DNA of 64,000 nt from a virus: IMG/VR virus record IMGVR_UViG_3300037200_000120, positions 34,893-98,892 of that record. One strand, 5' to 3'. A model generated the notes under the pieces. It had not been told where the DNA came from. It made no database searches and saw only the letters and a list, made by a program, of their open reading frames with translations. Position 1 is the stretch's first letter; every line of letters starts with the position of its first letter. This document shows, piece by piece, positions 35,594 to 42,959 of the stretch. The position numbers were made by a program, and so were the translations under genes.

Positions 35594-37165
35594 TCAATAC
35601 CCCGTCACGGGCGACCGGCTCTGATAGCCGTCGTCGGCAAAACCGTCTTCGTCAGGATAGGCGCCCTGCATGTCGATGACGGGCTCGGCGAAGGTGAGGA
35701 TAACGCTCGACCACTCGTCGGGCGACGGAACGCCGCGCGACCTCATGTGTTCGCCGGATTCGATCACGAGTCTTTGGTTCATGTCGTAGCCGTAACCAGG
35801 CGCGCACGCATCAGCGTGGAGGCTATCGAGATCAGGGATATCAGCCCCGCCGACGTCAAGCAACCAATCTTTCGACCGCATCCACATTTCGTCGCGGCGC
35901 AGCCGCCCGCCGGGCTTTTTGGTTCCATCGTCGAGAACGATATATTCATTCTGCGGCTTGGACCCGAAATTGACCGCGACGCAAATCCGGGAATAGGGCA
36001 AGCCCCACGAAACCAGAATGTCGAACACCCCAGCGCCGAGGCCCCCGACGTCGATGAAGCAGCGATCCGGACGCATCTCGTCGATTTCCGACTTGACCCA
36101 GTTGGCCCCAGAAACCACGTCGATCTTGTTCTTGGACTGGACGCCGAGGATTTTGCGACCACAGCGATAGGAGATCGAGAAACGGTCGTTGCCGAACCGA
36201 GCCGGATCGACACCCATGACGAGCGGACCGAAGCCGTCCAGTTTGGCTTTCCTAGCGCGAAGAATGTCGACCGGTTTGATGAAACTGTCGTGGCCGGTGG
36301 TCTGGAAGCTCTCCGCCGCCGTCGCGGGGTATTCCTGCTTGAAAAGCATCGGGTCTTTCAGTTCGGCGATCTTGTTGCGGCGCCAAGCCATTTGTTCTTG
36401 GTCAAGGCTGTAAGCCTCGGCGTAGTCGAGTTCTTCGTCGTCCAACTCGAAATCCTCTGGGGCAGGCCGACGATATTCGTCCTGCCAAAACCACGGAACG
36501 AAGATCGGAACGAAATCACTCTTGCCTCGTTCAGCGTCGACCCAATCGGAATGGAACAAGTTGTTCATTCCGTTGGCCGTGCTCTCCTTGATAACCTCAG
36601 TCCCGCGCTCGTCCGGAACGGTCTGCATGATGCCGGCGGAATGCGAGGCCGCAAACTTCCAGAACGCCATCTCCGAAGCGTGCAAAAGTTGGATTGTCGA
36701 CGATCTTCCCACGCCCTGAGAGCCGGCCGTTCCCACCTTGTACCCGCTGTCCAATCCTGGAAACATCAACTCCTTGGCATTCGCGTTGCCGGCCATGGGC
36801 CGCACGAGTTCGGGGCAATGATCATGAAACCGCTGCACCATATCGAACAAGTTTTGTGTCGCCGCATCCTCGTGCGTCAGGATGAAAACCCGCAACCCAC
36901 GCGAATGCGTGATGCGATGATAGAACCGCCCCCCGACGTATGTGGACGTTCCTTGTTGACGACCCTTCAAGATTTGAGCCCGGACGCGGCCCGTATCCCG
37001 CCGCTGAGCCTCAAGCCGCGCGTGGATAAACCGCTGCGCCCTGTTGAACAAGAAGGGAAGCGTCGTTCCGCTCTTGGTCCGTATCTTCAAACACCTCGAC
37101 GCGTAGTGTTCGAGATCGTCCTTGAGGCGCTGGCGGATCGCCCGTTCCTCACTTGAGGGCGGCAA
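35594..37165 (-). CDS. Terminase large subunit
   Basis: A 523-residue packaging motor. ATPase domain with Walker A-type GRQQGTST at residues 68-75 and Walker B IQLLHASEM at about 158-166 (catalytic Glu 165); C-terminal RNase H-like nuclease with LVMGVDPARFGNDR (Asp 320) and CFIDVGGLGAGVFD (Asp 372). Length is typical. Overlaps the small-subunit gene by 17 bases. The opposite strand carries a long open frame here that is a coding shadow. Confidence 0.95.
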   Translation of the reverse strand: MPPSSEERAIRQRLKDDLEHYASRCLKIRTKSGTTLPFLFNRAQRFIHARLEAQRRDTGRVRAQILKGRQQGTSTYVGGRFYHRITHSRGLRVFILTHEDAATQNLFDMVQRFHDHCPELVRPMAGNANAKELMFPGLDSGYKVGTAGSQGVGRSSTIQLLHASEMAFWKFAASHSAGIMQTVPDERGTEVIKESTANGMNNLFHSDWVDAERGKSDFVPIFVPWFWQDEYRRPAPEDFELDDEELDYAEAYSLDQEQMAWRRNKIAELKDPMLFKQEYPATAAESFQTTGHDSFIKPVDILRARKAKLDGFGPLVMGVDPARFGNDRFSISYRCGRKILGVQSKNKIDVVSGANWVKSEIDEMRPDRCFIDVGGLGAGVFDILVSWGLPYSRICVAVNFGSKPQNEYIVLDDGTKKPGGRLRRDEMWMRSKDWLLDVGGADIPDLDSLHADACAPGYGYDMNQRLVIESGEHMRSRGVPSPDEWSSVILTFAEPVIDMQGAYPDEDGFADDGYQSRSPVTGY

Positions 37166-37670
37166 GAGCTTCCTCTTGGGATATCGTCACGCGCAACTCG
37201 CCCTTCTCTGTGAACATGCCGAGATGGCGCCCGAGATCGACCAACGCGGCCCGCTTGTCGTGGAACTTAATCCGGATGCCTTCTTTGGTCTGCGCAACCT
37301 CTGAGATCGCCGCAGCGGCGTCGTCGCTGATTTCAGTGGAGTTGAGCAAGCCCACGCCATTGGCGATCTTCGTTCCACCTTCGCCGTCGGGAACCGCGAT
37401 GCCCGAGCCCCAAAACACGGCGCGTCGGATATCGCCGAAGCCGATCTTGGCGAGTTCGGCCACGACCCTCTCGACGGTGACGCCCACTTTCGCGCACGCT
37501 TCGTTCAGGATTTCTTGGACCCGATCTCGAATCCTGTCATTTCCTTTCAGACGCGAGGCATTCCCGTCGTTTTTCGCATAGCCCGCACTGACGTAAGCCT
37601 CAGAACACGGCGTCCCCTTGGCAATTTCCTGTGCGAACTTTTCATGCTTTGAATTTTCAAGAATGGGCAT
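37149..37670 (-). CDS. Terminase small subunit
   Basis: A 173-residue protein of the Terminase_2 type: N-terminal HEKFAQEIAKGTPCSEAYVS and AGYAKNDGNASRL (helix-turn-helix), then RDRVQEILNEACAKVGVTVE, and a C-terminal region. It recognises DNA for packaging and precedes the large subunit, as usual. First gene of the leftward late block. Confidence 0.85.
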   Translation of the reverse strand: MPILENSKHEKFAQEIAKGTPCSEAYVSAGYAKNDGNASRLKGNDRIRDRVQEILNEACAKVGVTVERVVAELAKIGFGDIRRAVFWGSGIAVPDGEGGTKIANGVGLLNSTEISDDAAAAISEVAQTKEGIRIKFHDKRAALVDLGRHLGMFTEKGELRVTISQEEALAALK

Positions 37671-37768
37671 TTTTCAACGTTCGACCTATTTTTAGTGTCG
37701 ACAAAGATTTCTCTTGCGCGAGTGCCAAATCAGTGCCATAAGAGTGTCACGCACACGGGAGACGCGAA
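37671..37768 (+). promoter_or_regulatory. Divergent intergenic region
   Basis: Ninety-eight bases between the leftward terminase genes and the rightward small genes; promoters for both directions should lie here. A/T-rich on the terminase side. No confident -35/-10 pair can be assigned by eye. Confidence 0.4.
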
Positions 37769-37984
37769 ATGCTCATGCAGATCATCACCGAAGCCGCCGC
37801 GATCGAGTACGTGAAGCAACTCGAACTTGAGTGGTACGGCTCGCACAGCGTCAAGCCCTACATCGTGGCTTCGTATCCAGACCGCGAATCGACGGCTGAA
37901 TTCCCAGCCTACACCGTCCGAACCGGCGAGAACTATTGGACAGTCTGGATGGAGCCGGATGGCCACGTCTACGGCGAGTGCTGA
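37769..37984 (+). CDS. Hypothetical small protein
   Basis: 71 residues after a GGGAGACG ribosome site. Ends with TGENYWTVWMEPDGHVYGEC. First gene of a four-gene rightward cluster. Not recognised. Confidence 0.6.
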   Translation: MLMQIITEAAAIEYVKQLELEWYGSHSVKPYIVASYPDRESTAEFPAYTVRTGENYWTVWMEPDGHVYGEC

Positions 37985-37993
37985 ACGCCGGGA

Positions 37994-38167
37994 ATGATCA
38001 AGATCGAGAACATCAACCCCCGCGCTCAGAAGCGTGGGCGCCCTCGCATCGAGGAGATGGCCGACACGATTGAAGCGGCCAAACCGTGGATCGCTCTCGG
38101 CATGAGCCGACGCACATGGTATCGTAGGCAACGCGAGAAGGCCGACAAGGAGAAGAACGGGAAATGA
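37994..38167 (+). CDS. Small helix-turn-helix-like protein
   Basis: 57 residues. KRGRPRIEEMADTIEAAK followed by GMSRRTWYRRQREKAD resembles the resolvase-type HTH (GRPxx then MSRRTWYR). Stop overlaps the next start. Likely a DNA-binding regulator. Confidence 0.6.
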   Translation: MIKIENINPRAQKRGRPRIEEMADTIEAAKPWIALGMSRRTWYRRQREKADKEKNGK

Positions 38168-38412
38168 CCGAGATCGAGGAACTACGCGAAGAGAACGAAC
38201 GATTGCGGAATCGCCTCCACAACATCCACCTCGGACGCGATCCGAATTACAACGTAACGCCGGAATGGCGAATTGTCGGCCCTGACGGGGCGATCAAGCG
38301 AGAGGGCGCCCCGGTTCAGTGGCAGACCAAAATCACACTGAACGAGCCAGCGCCGCCAGCCGAACCCGAAAAGCCATACAATCCGTTCGACCCGAAGAAT
38401 TGGGGAGTGTGA
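38164..38412 (+). CDS. Small coiled-coil protein
   Basis: 82 residues, leucine-zipper-like start (IEELREENERLRNRLHNIHL) and Pro-rich end. ATGA-coupled to the HTH gene and TGATG-coupled to the next. Confidence 0.6.
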   Translation: MTEIEELREENERLRNRLHNIHLGRDPNYNVTPEWRIVGPDGAIKREGAPVQWQTKITLNEPAPPAEPEKPYNPFDPKNWGV

Positions 38413-38555
38413 TGGACAACAACGCTCTCATCATCACCGCAACCACCGTGATATTCTTCGTGTTAATGCTCTTGAATGCGCGCTGCAATGGGTTTGCCAG
38501 ACGCCTAGAAACGCTGGAAACTGACCGCGTTGCTAGAATGCGCGAGAGGCGCTAA
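38412..38555 (+). CDS. 47-residue membrane protein
   Basis: One transmembrane helix (residues 6-24, ALIITATTVIFFVLMLLNA) and a basic cytoplasmic tail (RRLETLETDRVARMRERR). Stop overlaps the convergent gene on the other strand by four bases. Confidence 0.55.
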   Translation: MDNNALIITATTVIFFVLMLLNARCNGFARRLETLETDRVARMRERR

Positions 38556-38812
38556 CTCGCCCGCAACCCGTCGATCTGCATATCCGACATCCTCGAATCC
38601 AGAATAGCGGGGGAATGCTGGCGGCAGAACATATCGGATTGGACGACGGGGAATCCCGACCACTCCGCCACGATCCGAGGCCCTTTCGGGTTCCATTCGA
38701 TGATCGGAACCAAAGTCGGCGGATTGAGATGGCAGCGCATGATCCCGCCATTGTCCTTTTGCATTGCGGCGCAGGACGTGCAGGTTTTGGCGCGGATGAT
38801 CGTCGGCGGCAT
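38552..38812 (-). CDS. Cys-rich small protein, probably zinc-binding
   Basis: 86 residues with CTSCAAM near the start, RCHLNPP, and FCRQHSP: four Cys/His pairs spaced like a zinc site. Unknown role. Confidence 0.55.
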   Translation of the reverse strand: MPPTIIRAKTCTSCAAMQKDNGGIMRCHLNPPTLVPIIEWNPKGPRIVAEWSGFPVVQSDMFCRQHSPAILDSRMSDMQIDGLRAS

Positions 38813-38994
38813 TAAAACGCCTTCTTGCCCTTATGCCCGAATGCCATGGCGTGCTGTGCGGCGCCGGGGAACGCCACAGCGTCTTTCGCGGGCGTCCGTG
38901 CCAGCAATGGCCGCTTGGCCGGCATTGGCGGCGCAGAGGCCATTGCAGCCCCGCCGGGGAGGGCAATGGGTACAGAGCCTTCGGTGATAGGCAT
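38812..38994 (-). CDS. Small Ala/Pro-rich protein
   Basis: 60 residues, low-complexity (PSGGAAMASAPPMPAKRP type) with a basic end GHKGKKAF. Coupled to its neighbours by overlap of one base each side. Little can be said. Confidence 0.45.
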   Translation of the reverse strand: MPITEGSVPIALPGGAAMASAPPMPAKRPLLARTPAKDAVAFPGAAQHAMAFGHKGKKAF

Positions 38995-39251
38995 TAGGGA
39001 GTCCTCTGCGCAGTCGACTGACGGGGATTGTCGTGGGCCATTTGGCCGCGCGAGAAGCCGAGTTTTCGATCAGCTACCTTGCGCACGTGTGCAGCCTGCT
39101 CGGCAGTGATATTGCCGACGTGCAGGGCTCGTGTGGCGCCGCTCAGCGCCGAACGGGCGTGAGAGGCGTCGGGCATCGGAAACCTCTTGCCGGGCAAGGC
39201 ATATTCGCTTTGCGGCATTGCCTTGCGCGATTCAGTGCTGAGCTTTGCCAT
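38994..39251 (-). CDS. Hypothetical small protein
   Basis: 85 residues; NITAEQAAHVRKVADRKLGF looks helical and basic. Similar short proteins are found near phage structural genes. Not recognised. Confidence 0.5.
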   Translation of the reverse strand: MAKLSTESRKAMPQSEYALPGKRFPMPDASHARSALSGATRALHVGNITAEQAAHVRKVADRKLGFSRGQMAHDNPRQSTAQRTP

Positions 39252-39273
39252 TGGCGCTACTCCACAGTGACGA

Positions 39274-39744
39274 TTAGATCGTCATATCGCCAGAACGCTT
39301 CTGCATCCCGCCCATGGGCATCTTCTTGCCCGTATCCATCGGCCCGTGGGGGCCATGATCCGGGGCTGCTTGGGCCGGCATCATGCCTTTTGAATGCTTC
39401 ACCGGCATCCCGGCGCCGCGATCCCCATCGCTGAGCATCTTCGCGCTCGGAGGCCCCATGGAGGCGCCCTTGCAGCAATCGATCGGCGCTACGCCGAAGT
39501 TTCCCGTACCCGTTCCGCCACCCATGGAATACCTCGCTCTCGTGCCATTGGAATCCGATAGATCGGCCATATCGACCGACAGTGCGTCCTTTGCCATTTC
39601 CATGCCCTTTAGTTGTGATCGCCCTTTGCGATCGGCGCCGCCCCATGCGGCGAGGCTGTCTTTGCCACGGCTGAAACCGAGAAGCACGCGCGGCCCATAC
39701 TCCGCTCGCACCTGGGCGATGATTTCGGGGCTGGGGGCAGTCAT
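39274..39744 (-). CDS. Fusion: PAPS-reductase-like start on Met/Gly-rich protein
   Basis: 156 residues in one frame. The first 34 residues (EIIAQVRAEYGPRVLLGFSR then GKDSLAAW) match the PP-loop start of phage PAPS reductase-like ATP pyrophosphatases, but the remaining 200 residues of that family are missing. Downstream is a Met/Gly/Asp-rich segment with its own possible start at 39603 or 39597 behind AAAGGG. Best read as a deletion that joined a PAPS-reductase stub to a different small gene. Confidence 0.5.
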   Translation of the reverse strand: MTAPSPEIIAQVRAEYGPRVLLGFSRGKDSLAAWGGADRKGRSQLKGMEMAKDALSVDMADLSDSNGTRARYSMGGGTGTGNFGVAPIDCCKGASMGPPSAKMLSDGDRGAGMPVKHSKGMMPAQAAPDHGPHGPMDTGKKMPMGGMQKRSGDMTI

Positions 39745-39932
39745 TTAGCGCTGGCTTTCGCAGCGACTTTTTCCCAAGTTGTCAACGCCTTATCCAACAA
39801 GGCGCGGATAGCGGCAGACTCGCTCGGACACCGCTCGGCGAACCGATAATTCTCGACGCGCTTAAGCAAAGCATCATCGATCGGGGTGATGACGCGCTTA
39901 GGCTTTGCCGACTTTGCGGGTTCTTTGCTCAT
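39741..39932 (-). CDS. Ribbon-helix-helix type regulator
   Basis: 63 residues. KRVITPIDDALLKRVENYRF followed by CPSESAAIRALLDKALTTWE is the ribbon-helix-helix pattern (basic strand, then two helices). Divergent from the TTGACG promoter at 40002, which it may control, possibly with itself. A GTG 15 bases upstream is another start. Confidence 0.65.
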   Translation of the reverse strand: MSKEPAKSAKPKRVITPIDDALLKRVENYRFAERCPSESAAIRALLDKALTTWEKVAAKASAK

Positions 39933-40001
39933 GCCGCTTTCTGGCACGAAGCGAAAAGATTGTCAATCGCATATTTTTCTCAGAAAAAGCGATTTTTTTG
40001 C

Positions 40002-40030
40002 TTGACGCCTTTCCGCATACATGACATAAC
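40002..40030 (+). promoter_or_regulatory. Sigma70-type promoter
   Basis: TTGACG, 17-base spacer, CATAAC. Followed by GACATACCGAAACG, the same 14 bases found downstream of the promoter at 42194. Upstream lies TTTTTCTCAGAAAAA, a small palindrome that could be an operator. Confidence 0.65.
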
Positions 40031-40058
40031 AGACATACCGAAACGAAAGGCAACGCCG

Positions 40059-40379
40059 ATGACAACCTACAGCAACCCGAGAATGCAAGCCACGATCGAA
40101 AACTGGCCGAGCGGGAAACATCGGGTTACGGCGACTTTCGCGATCGAGGCGGACCCGAAGCGAGGCGAGCGCGCGGTGCGCACCACCACGGGAGCGCCGA
40201 AGAAACTGACTTTCGCGCGCAAGGCGCGGATTGTCGACGGCGACGATGGCCGAACCTACATCGCGGAACTGACCATTTTCGCGCATATTACGATCATGCG
40301 CGGCGATATGAAGTTCCATCACGAAACCATCTTCGCGAGCGACCCGCGCTACGCCGAGTTGCTTGCCCTTTTCGCCTGA
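40059..40379 (+). CDS. Hypothetical early protein
   Basis: 106 residues behind the promoter at 40002. Beta-rich (QATIENWPSGKHRVTATFAI, AELTIFAHITIMRGDMKFHH). No family recognised. First gene of an early-type rightward unit with the DUF3560 gene. Confidence 0.6.
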   Translation: MTTYSNPRMQATIENWPSGKHRVTATFAIEADPKRGERAVRTTTGAPKKLTFARKARIVDGDDGRTYIAELTIFAHITIMRGDMKFHHETIFASDPRYAELLALFA

Positions 40380-40401
40380 CGCTCAAACCGGAGCAACGCC
40401 G

Positions 40402-41142
40402 ATGAACAGCTATGAGGCCAAGCAAGAGGCGAAGCGCGAGCGGATACAGGCTCGCGCGGATCGCCTCGCAAAGGAAGCGCAATCCACCTTCGCGCGAGCG
40501 CAGGAACTCGGCTCGATCATTCCATTCGGCCAACCGATTTTGGTAGGCCACCATTCTGAGGGCAGAGACCGGCGCTACAGGGCGAAGATTCGCGCGACCT
40601 ATGAACGCGCCTTCGAAACCGACAAGGCCGCAGGCGAGGCCGCGGCGCGCGCTGCATCGATCGGAACCGGGGGAATATCCTCGGACGACCCTGACGCTAT
40701 CGCAAAGCTCAAAGCCGAACTTGCCGAGCGCGAAGAAAGGCAAGCGACCATGAAAGCCGCTAACAGCGCATGGACGAAAGCCGGCCACAAGATGGGGCGC
40801 CAGACCGATGGGACTTGGATTGACCCGCCGAATCCGGCTTTCCGGCTTTCGAACAATTCCCAAAACATGGCGCGCATTCGCGCTCGGATCGCCACCTTGG
40901 AGCGCAACTCGACGCGCGAGACGAAAGAGCGGGAAACCGCAAGCGGAGTCCGCATTGTCGAGAACGCCGAAGCAAACCGGCTGCAGCTTTTCTTTCCCGG
41001 CAAGCCCGATGCGACGATCCGCGCCGAGTTGAAATCGGCCGGCTTTCGCTGGGCGCCGAGCGAGGGCGCCTGGCAACGCCAGCTAAACCCCAATGCGATT
41101 TATATGGCCAATCATATCCTGGCCAAAGAGGCGCAAAAATAA
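40402..41142 (+). CDS. DUF3560-family protein
   Basis: 246 residues. The N-terminus is long coiled coil (EAKQEAKRERIQARADRLAK); the C-terminus carries the family signature VRIVENAEANRLQLFFPGKP and GFRWAPSEGAWQRQLNP. DUF3560 proteins are common on plasmids and phages of Proteobacteria and are of unknown function. GGAG precedes the ATG. Confidence 0.75.
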   Translation: MNSYEAKQEAKRERIQARADRLAKEAQSTFARAQELGSIIPFGQPILVGHHSEGRDRRYRAKIRATYERAFETDKAAGEAAARAASIGTGGISSDDPDAIAKLKAELAEREERQATMKAANSAWTKAGHKMGRQTDGTWIDPPNPAFRLSNNSQNMARIRARIATLERNSTRETKERETASGVRIVENAEANRLQLFFPGKPDATIRAELKSAGFRWAPSEGAWQRQLNPNAIYMANHILAKEAQK

Positions 41143-41174
41143 TTCATGCGCCATTGCGCCATTCCGATATGCGC

Positions 41175-41203
41175 TTGACATACCCTATGTCATGTGAGAC
41201 AAA
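41175..41203 (+). promoter_or_regulatory. Probable promoter with inverted repeats
   Basis: TTGACA with a poorer -10 (GACAAA) 17 bases on. The -35 sits inside TGACAT-accct-ATGTCA, and the whole site is flanked by CATTCCG and CGGAATG. Both inverted repeats are possible operators. It heads a 329-base stretch (41143-41471) with no convincing larger gene. Confidence 0.5.
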
Positions 41204-41214
41204 GACATCACGGA

Positions 41215-41292
41215 ATGCAAATCCGCTCTCCCACTCGAGCGGCGCCGGAAAAAACCGAAAACGAACTTCGGGCCGGCGCTGGGGAACTTTAG
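41215..41292 (+). CDS. 25-codon ORF behind promoter
   Basis: MQIRSPTRAAPEKTEN-type peptide starting 12 bases after the -10. Possible leader peptide; no ribosome site is evident beyond CACGG. The rest of 41293-41471 shows no gene. Confidence 0.25.
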   Translation: MQIRSPTRAAPEKTENELRAGAGEL

Positions 41293-41471
41293 GGGTGTTC
41301 GCCGCCGACCTTGCCCAGGCAAGCTAGGCAGAGGCCCCAAACGGTAGCGGTAACATTCCCCTCGACGGCCCCTAGGCCACGCTGCGAAGCGCGCCAAACG
41401 GGACCGGCTGAGATACGCGCCAGACTCTGACGCGGATTTGAGCCGAGCAATCAAACCGGAGCCGACCCGCT

Positions 41472-41630
41472 ATGTCAAAACATTCGAACAAGGTCACAAA
41501 GACTCGCCGCACGCGCCGCATTCTGAACCGGAGCGACGAGGCGACCAATGTCACCGGCCGACGCCTCGCAATCATCCGCTACGGCGACGGTATTTCCCGC
41601 CAGCAGGTCGAGACCCGCGACCAGCGCTAA
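41472..41630 (+). CDS. Small basic protein
   Basis: 52 residues: Lys/Arg-rich start (SKHSNKVTKTRRTRRILNRS) and VTGRRLAIIRYGDGISRQQV. A strongly basic mini-protein of this type could bind DNA or RNA. Weak ribosome site (GGAG 10 bases upstream). Confidence 0.5.
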   Translation: MSKHSNKVTKTRRTRRILNRSDEATNVTGRRLAIIRYGDGISRQQVETRDQR

Positions 41631-41708
41631 GCGACCGCAAGCCCATGGCGCCATTGGAACCGGCGCCATGATCGAGCGATCAAACGAGATAAACCCAGAG
41701 CAACGCCC

Positions 41709-41882
41709 ATGGCCCGCAAGCTCAAGCCCGACCCGCACTACCGAAAGAACCTTATCCGCCGCGCCGCGAGTCTGCCGACCCGCGACCGCGCCCCGCTGAC
41801 GCCTGAGCAAATCGCCCGCGAGCGGCAGGCCCGCGAGGATCGAATGGTTTTGGCCTATGTCGAGGAAGGACTCGGCGGGTAA
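41709..41882 (+). CDS. Small basic helical protein
   Basis: 57 residues: ARKLKPDPHYRKNLIRRAAS and LTPEQIARERQAREDRMVLA. Preceded by AGAGCAACG. Similar in style to the neighbouring basic mini-proteins. Function unknown. Confidence 0.5.
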   Translation: MARKLKPDPHYRKNLIRRAASLPTRDRAPLTPEQIARERQAREDRMVLAYVEEGLGG

Positions 41883-41921
41883 CATTTAATCTACCATAAC
41901 CCATTGAACGGAGCAACTAAA

Positions 41922-42164
41922 ATGGAATTCGAAGTTCGCGATGAAGGCACGGCATGGACCGATGCTCCGCGCACCCTCTCTCCCCATGAAGTCCAGCAAA
42001 TGAAAGAGGCTCTACAGTCTCCCCAGCAAGGCCACTTAGCGGGAGGAAGGATTGCGGCGATCCGGCTGCATCGCCAACTCACCAACTCGACGCTGCGCGC
42101 CGCGATTCGGTGTGTTGACCAAATCATTTCTGACGCGAAGCTTCCCTCCTCGACCTCGCCTTAG
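41922..42164 (+). CDS. Hypothetical small protein
   Basis: 80 residues after GGAGCAACTAAA. LSPHEVQQMKEALQSPQQGH and RLHRQLTNSTLRAAIRCVDQ suggest a two-helix protein. Not recognised. Confidence 0.55.
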   Translation: MEFEVRDEGTAWTDAPRTLSPHEVQQMKEALQSPQQGHLAGGRIAAIRLHRQLTNSTLRAAIRCVDQIISDAKLPSSTSP

Positions 42165-42187
42165 AATAATTCATCGACGCTTCATTA

Positions 42188-42228
42188 TGTCACTTGACAT
42201 ATAATATGATATCAGCATATAAGTGACA
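42188..42228 (+). promoter_or_regulatory. Promoter flanked by 8-bp inverted repeat
   Basis: TTGACA at 42194, 17-base spacer, ATATAA at 42217. The promoter is bracketed by TGTCACTT and AAGTGACA, a perfect inverted repeat, so a dimeric repressor could cover it. Followed by GACATACCGAAACG as at 40031. Confidence 0.65.
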
Positions 42229-42249
42229 TACCGAAACGGAGTGACGCAG

Positions 42250-42432
42250 ATGGCCACCGAAACCTTCAAATTTGGCGATAAGGCGACGATTGTTTTCGAG
42301 ATCAACGGGCGCCGGATCGAAAAAACCGGAACGGTTGTCCGGAGTTTCCAGCCCGGCGAAAAGCGCCCCGGAATCGAATGGGGGCATTGCTGGGTTCCGC
42401 TGGCCCGCGCGATTTCAGTAACCCGCGCCTAA
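42250..42432 (+). CDS. Small beta-rich early protein
   Basis: 60 residues: FKFGDKATIVFEINGRRIEK and GIEWGHCWVPLARAISVTRA, an SH3-like barrel pattern. GGAGTGACG precedes the ATG. Directly controlled by the inverted-repeat promoter at 42188. Confidence 0.6.
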   Translation: MATETFKFGDKATIVFEINGRRIEKTGTVVRSFQPGEKRPGIEWGHCWVPLARAISVTRA

Positions 42433-42593
42433 CCCTCTCGGCGCCCTACGCGGGCGCCCTCCCTCCTCGAACCGGAGAGTAAAGACGATGAACGCCACGC
42501 GCGGACCAGGCGACCGGACTTCATCCGGAGATCGGCGGTCTGCCAGACGGGAATATCCGCGCCTTCGATAGGCGGCCAGTCGTCGAGTTTCAT
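42429..42593 (-). CDS. 54-residue ORF
   Basis: MKLDDWPPIEGADIPVWQTA-type protein with a strong TAAAGGAG ribosome site. Its end overlaps the convergent early gene by four bases. Later residues are Arg/Ser-rich. Plausible but unproven. Confidence 0.35.
   Translation of the reverse strand: MKLDDWPPIEGADIPVWQTADLRMKSGRLVRAWRSSSLLSGSRREGARVGRREG
42440..42458 (+). terminator. GC hairpin after early genes
   Basis: GGCGCCC-TACGC-GGGCGCC, a perfect 7-bp stem just after the stop at 42432. It lacks a T tract (CTCCCTCC follows), so it may be a transcript-stabilising hairpin and not a true terminator. Confidence 0.35.
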
Positions 42594-42959
42594 CCGGCTC
42601 CTTTACGGCAGAGGCCGGCCCAGAGTGTATGGGCTTTCGAGCGGGCTGGGGCGCAACTCCCGGCTTTCGACGTGAGGCCCTCTCAGTCCTAACCGCATTT
42701 AAGCGGGTCGGTTCTCTTTGAGAGGTTCGTCCGCTCGGCAAGAGACGCCGCCGCTCGAAACTGTACCCTATAGGGAGAGGCTGCCGGCCCGATCATTCTC
42801 TCGCTGCGATCGGGATGACTTGTCGGGTTTTCGTCGGGCCGGCTTGGCCGTCTGCTCTGCTCTGGGGTTTTGTCCATGCGCCCTTTCGGGCGAATCTCTA
42901 CAGCGCTTCGGGCGCGCAACTCCATTAAAGCAGTTTCCTACCTTAGCCCGTTAACGGGG
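42594..42959. other. Gene-poor, hairpin-rich region
   Basis: 366 bases without a convincing gene on either strand. It holds CCGC/GCGG and TCTC/GAGA mini-hairpins, CTATAGGGAGA (a T7-promoter-like core at 42768), and a 10-bp inverted repeat GCCGGCCCGA (42783) with TCGGGCCGGC (42834), which competes with CCCGATC/GATCGGG inside it. Could be an untranslated structured RNA or a leader. Confidence 0.4.

Noticed and set aside
35582-37156. 524-codon open frame on the plus strand
   Set aside because: Exact antisense of the large terminase, whose motifs are convincing; GC-rich codon use makes the opposite strand open.
42768-42778. CTATAGGGAGA as a true T7-type promoter
   Set aside because: Only the last 11 bases match, and no single-subunit RNA polymerase gene is visible. 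Kept only as an observation on the gap.
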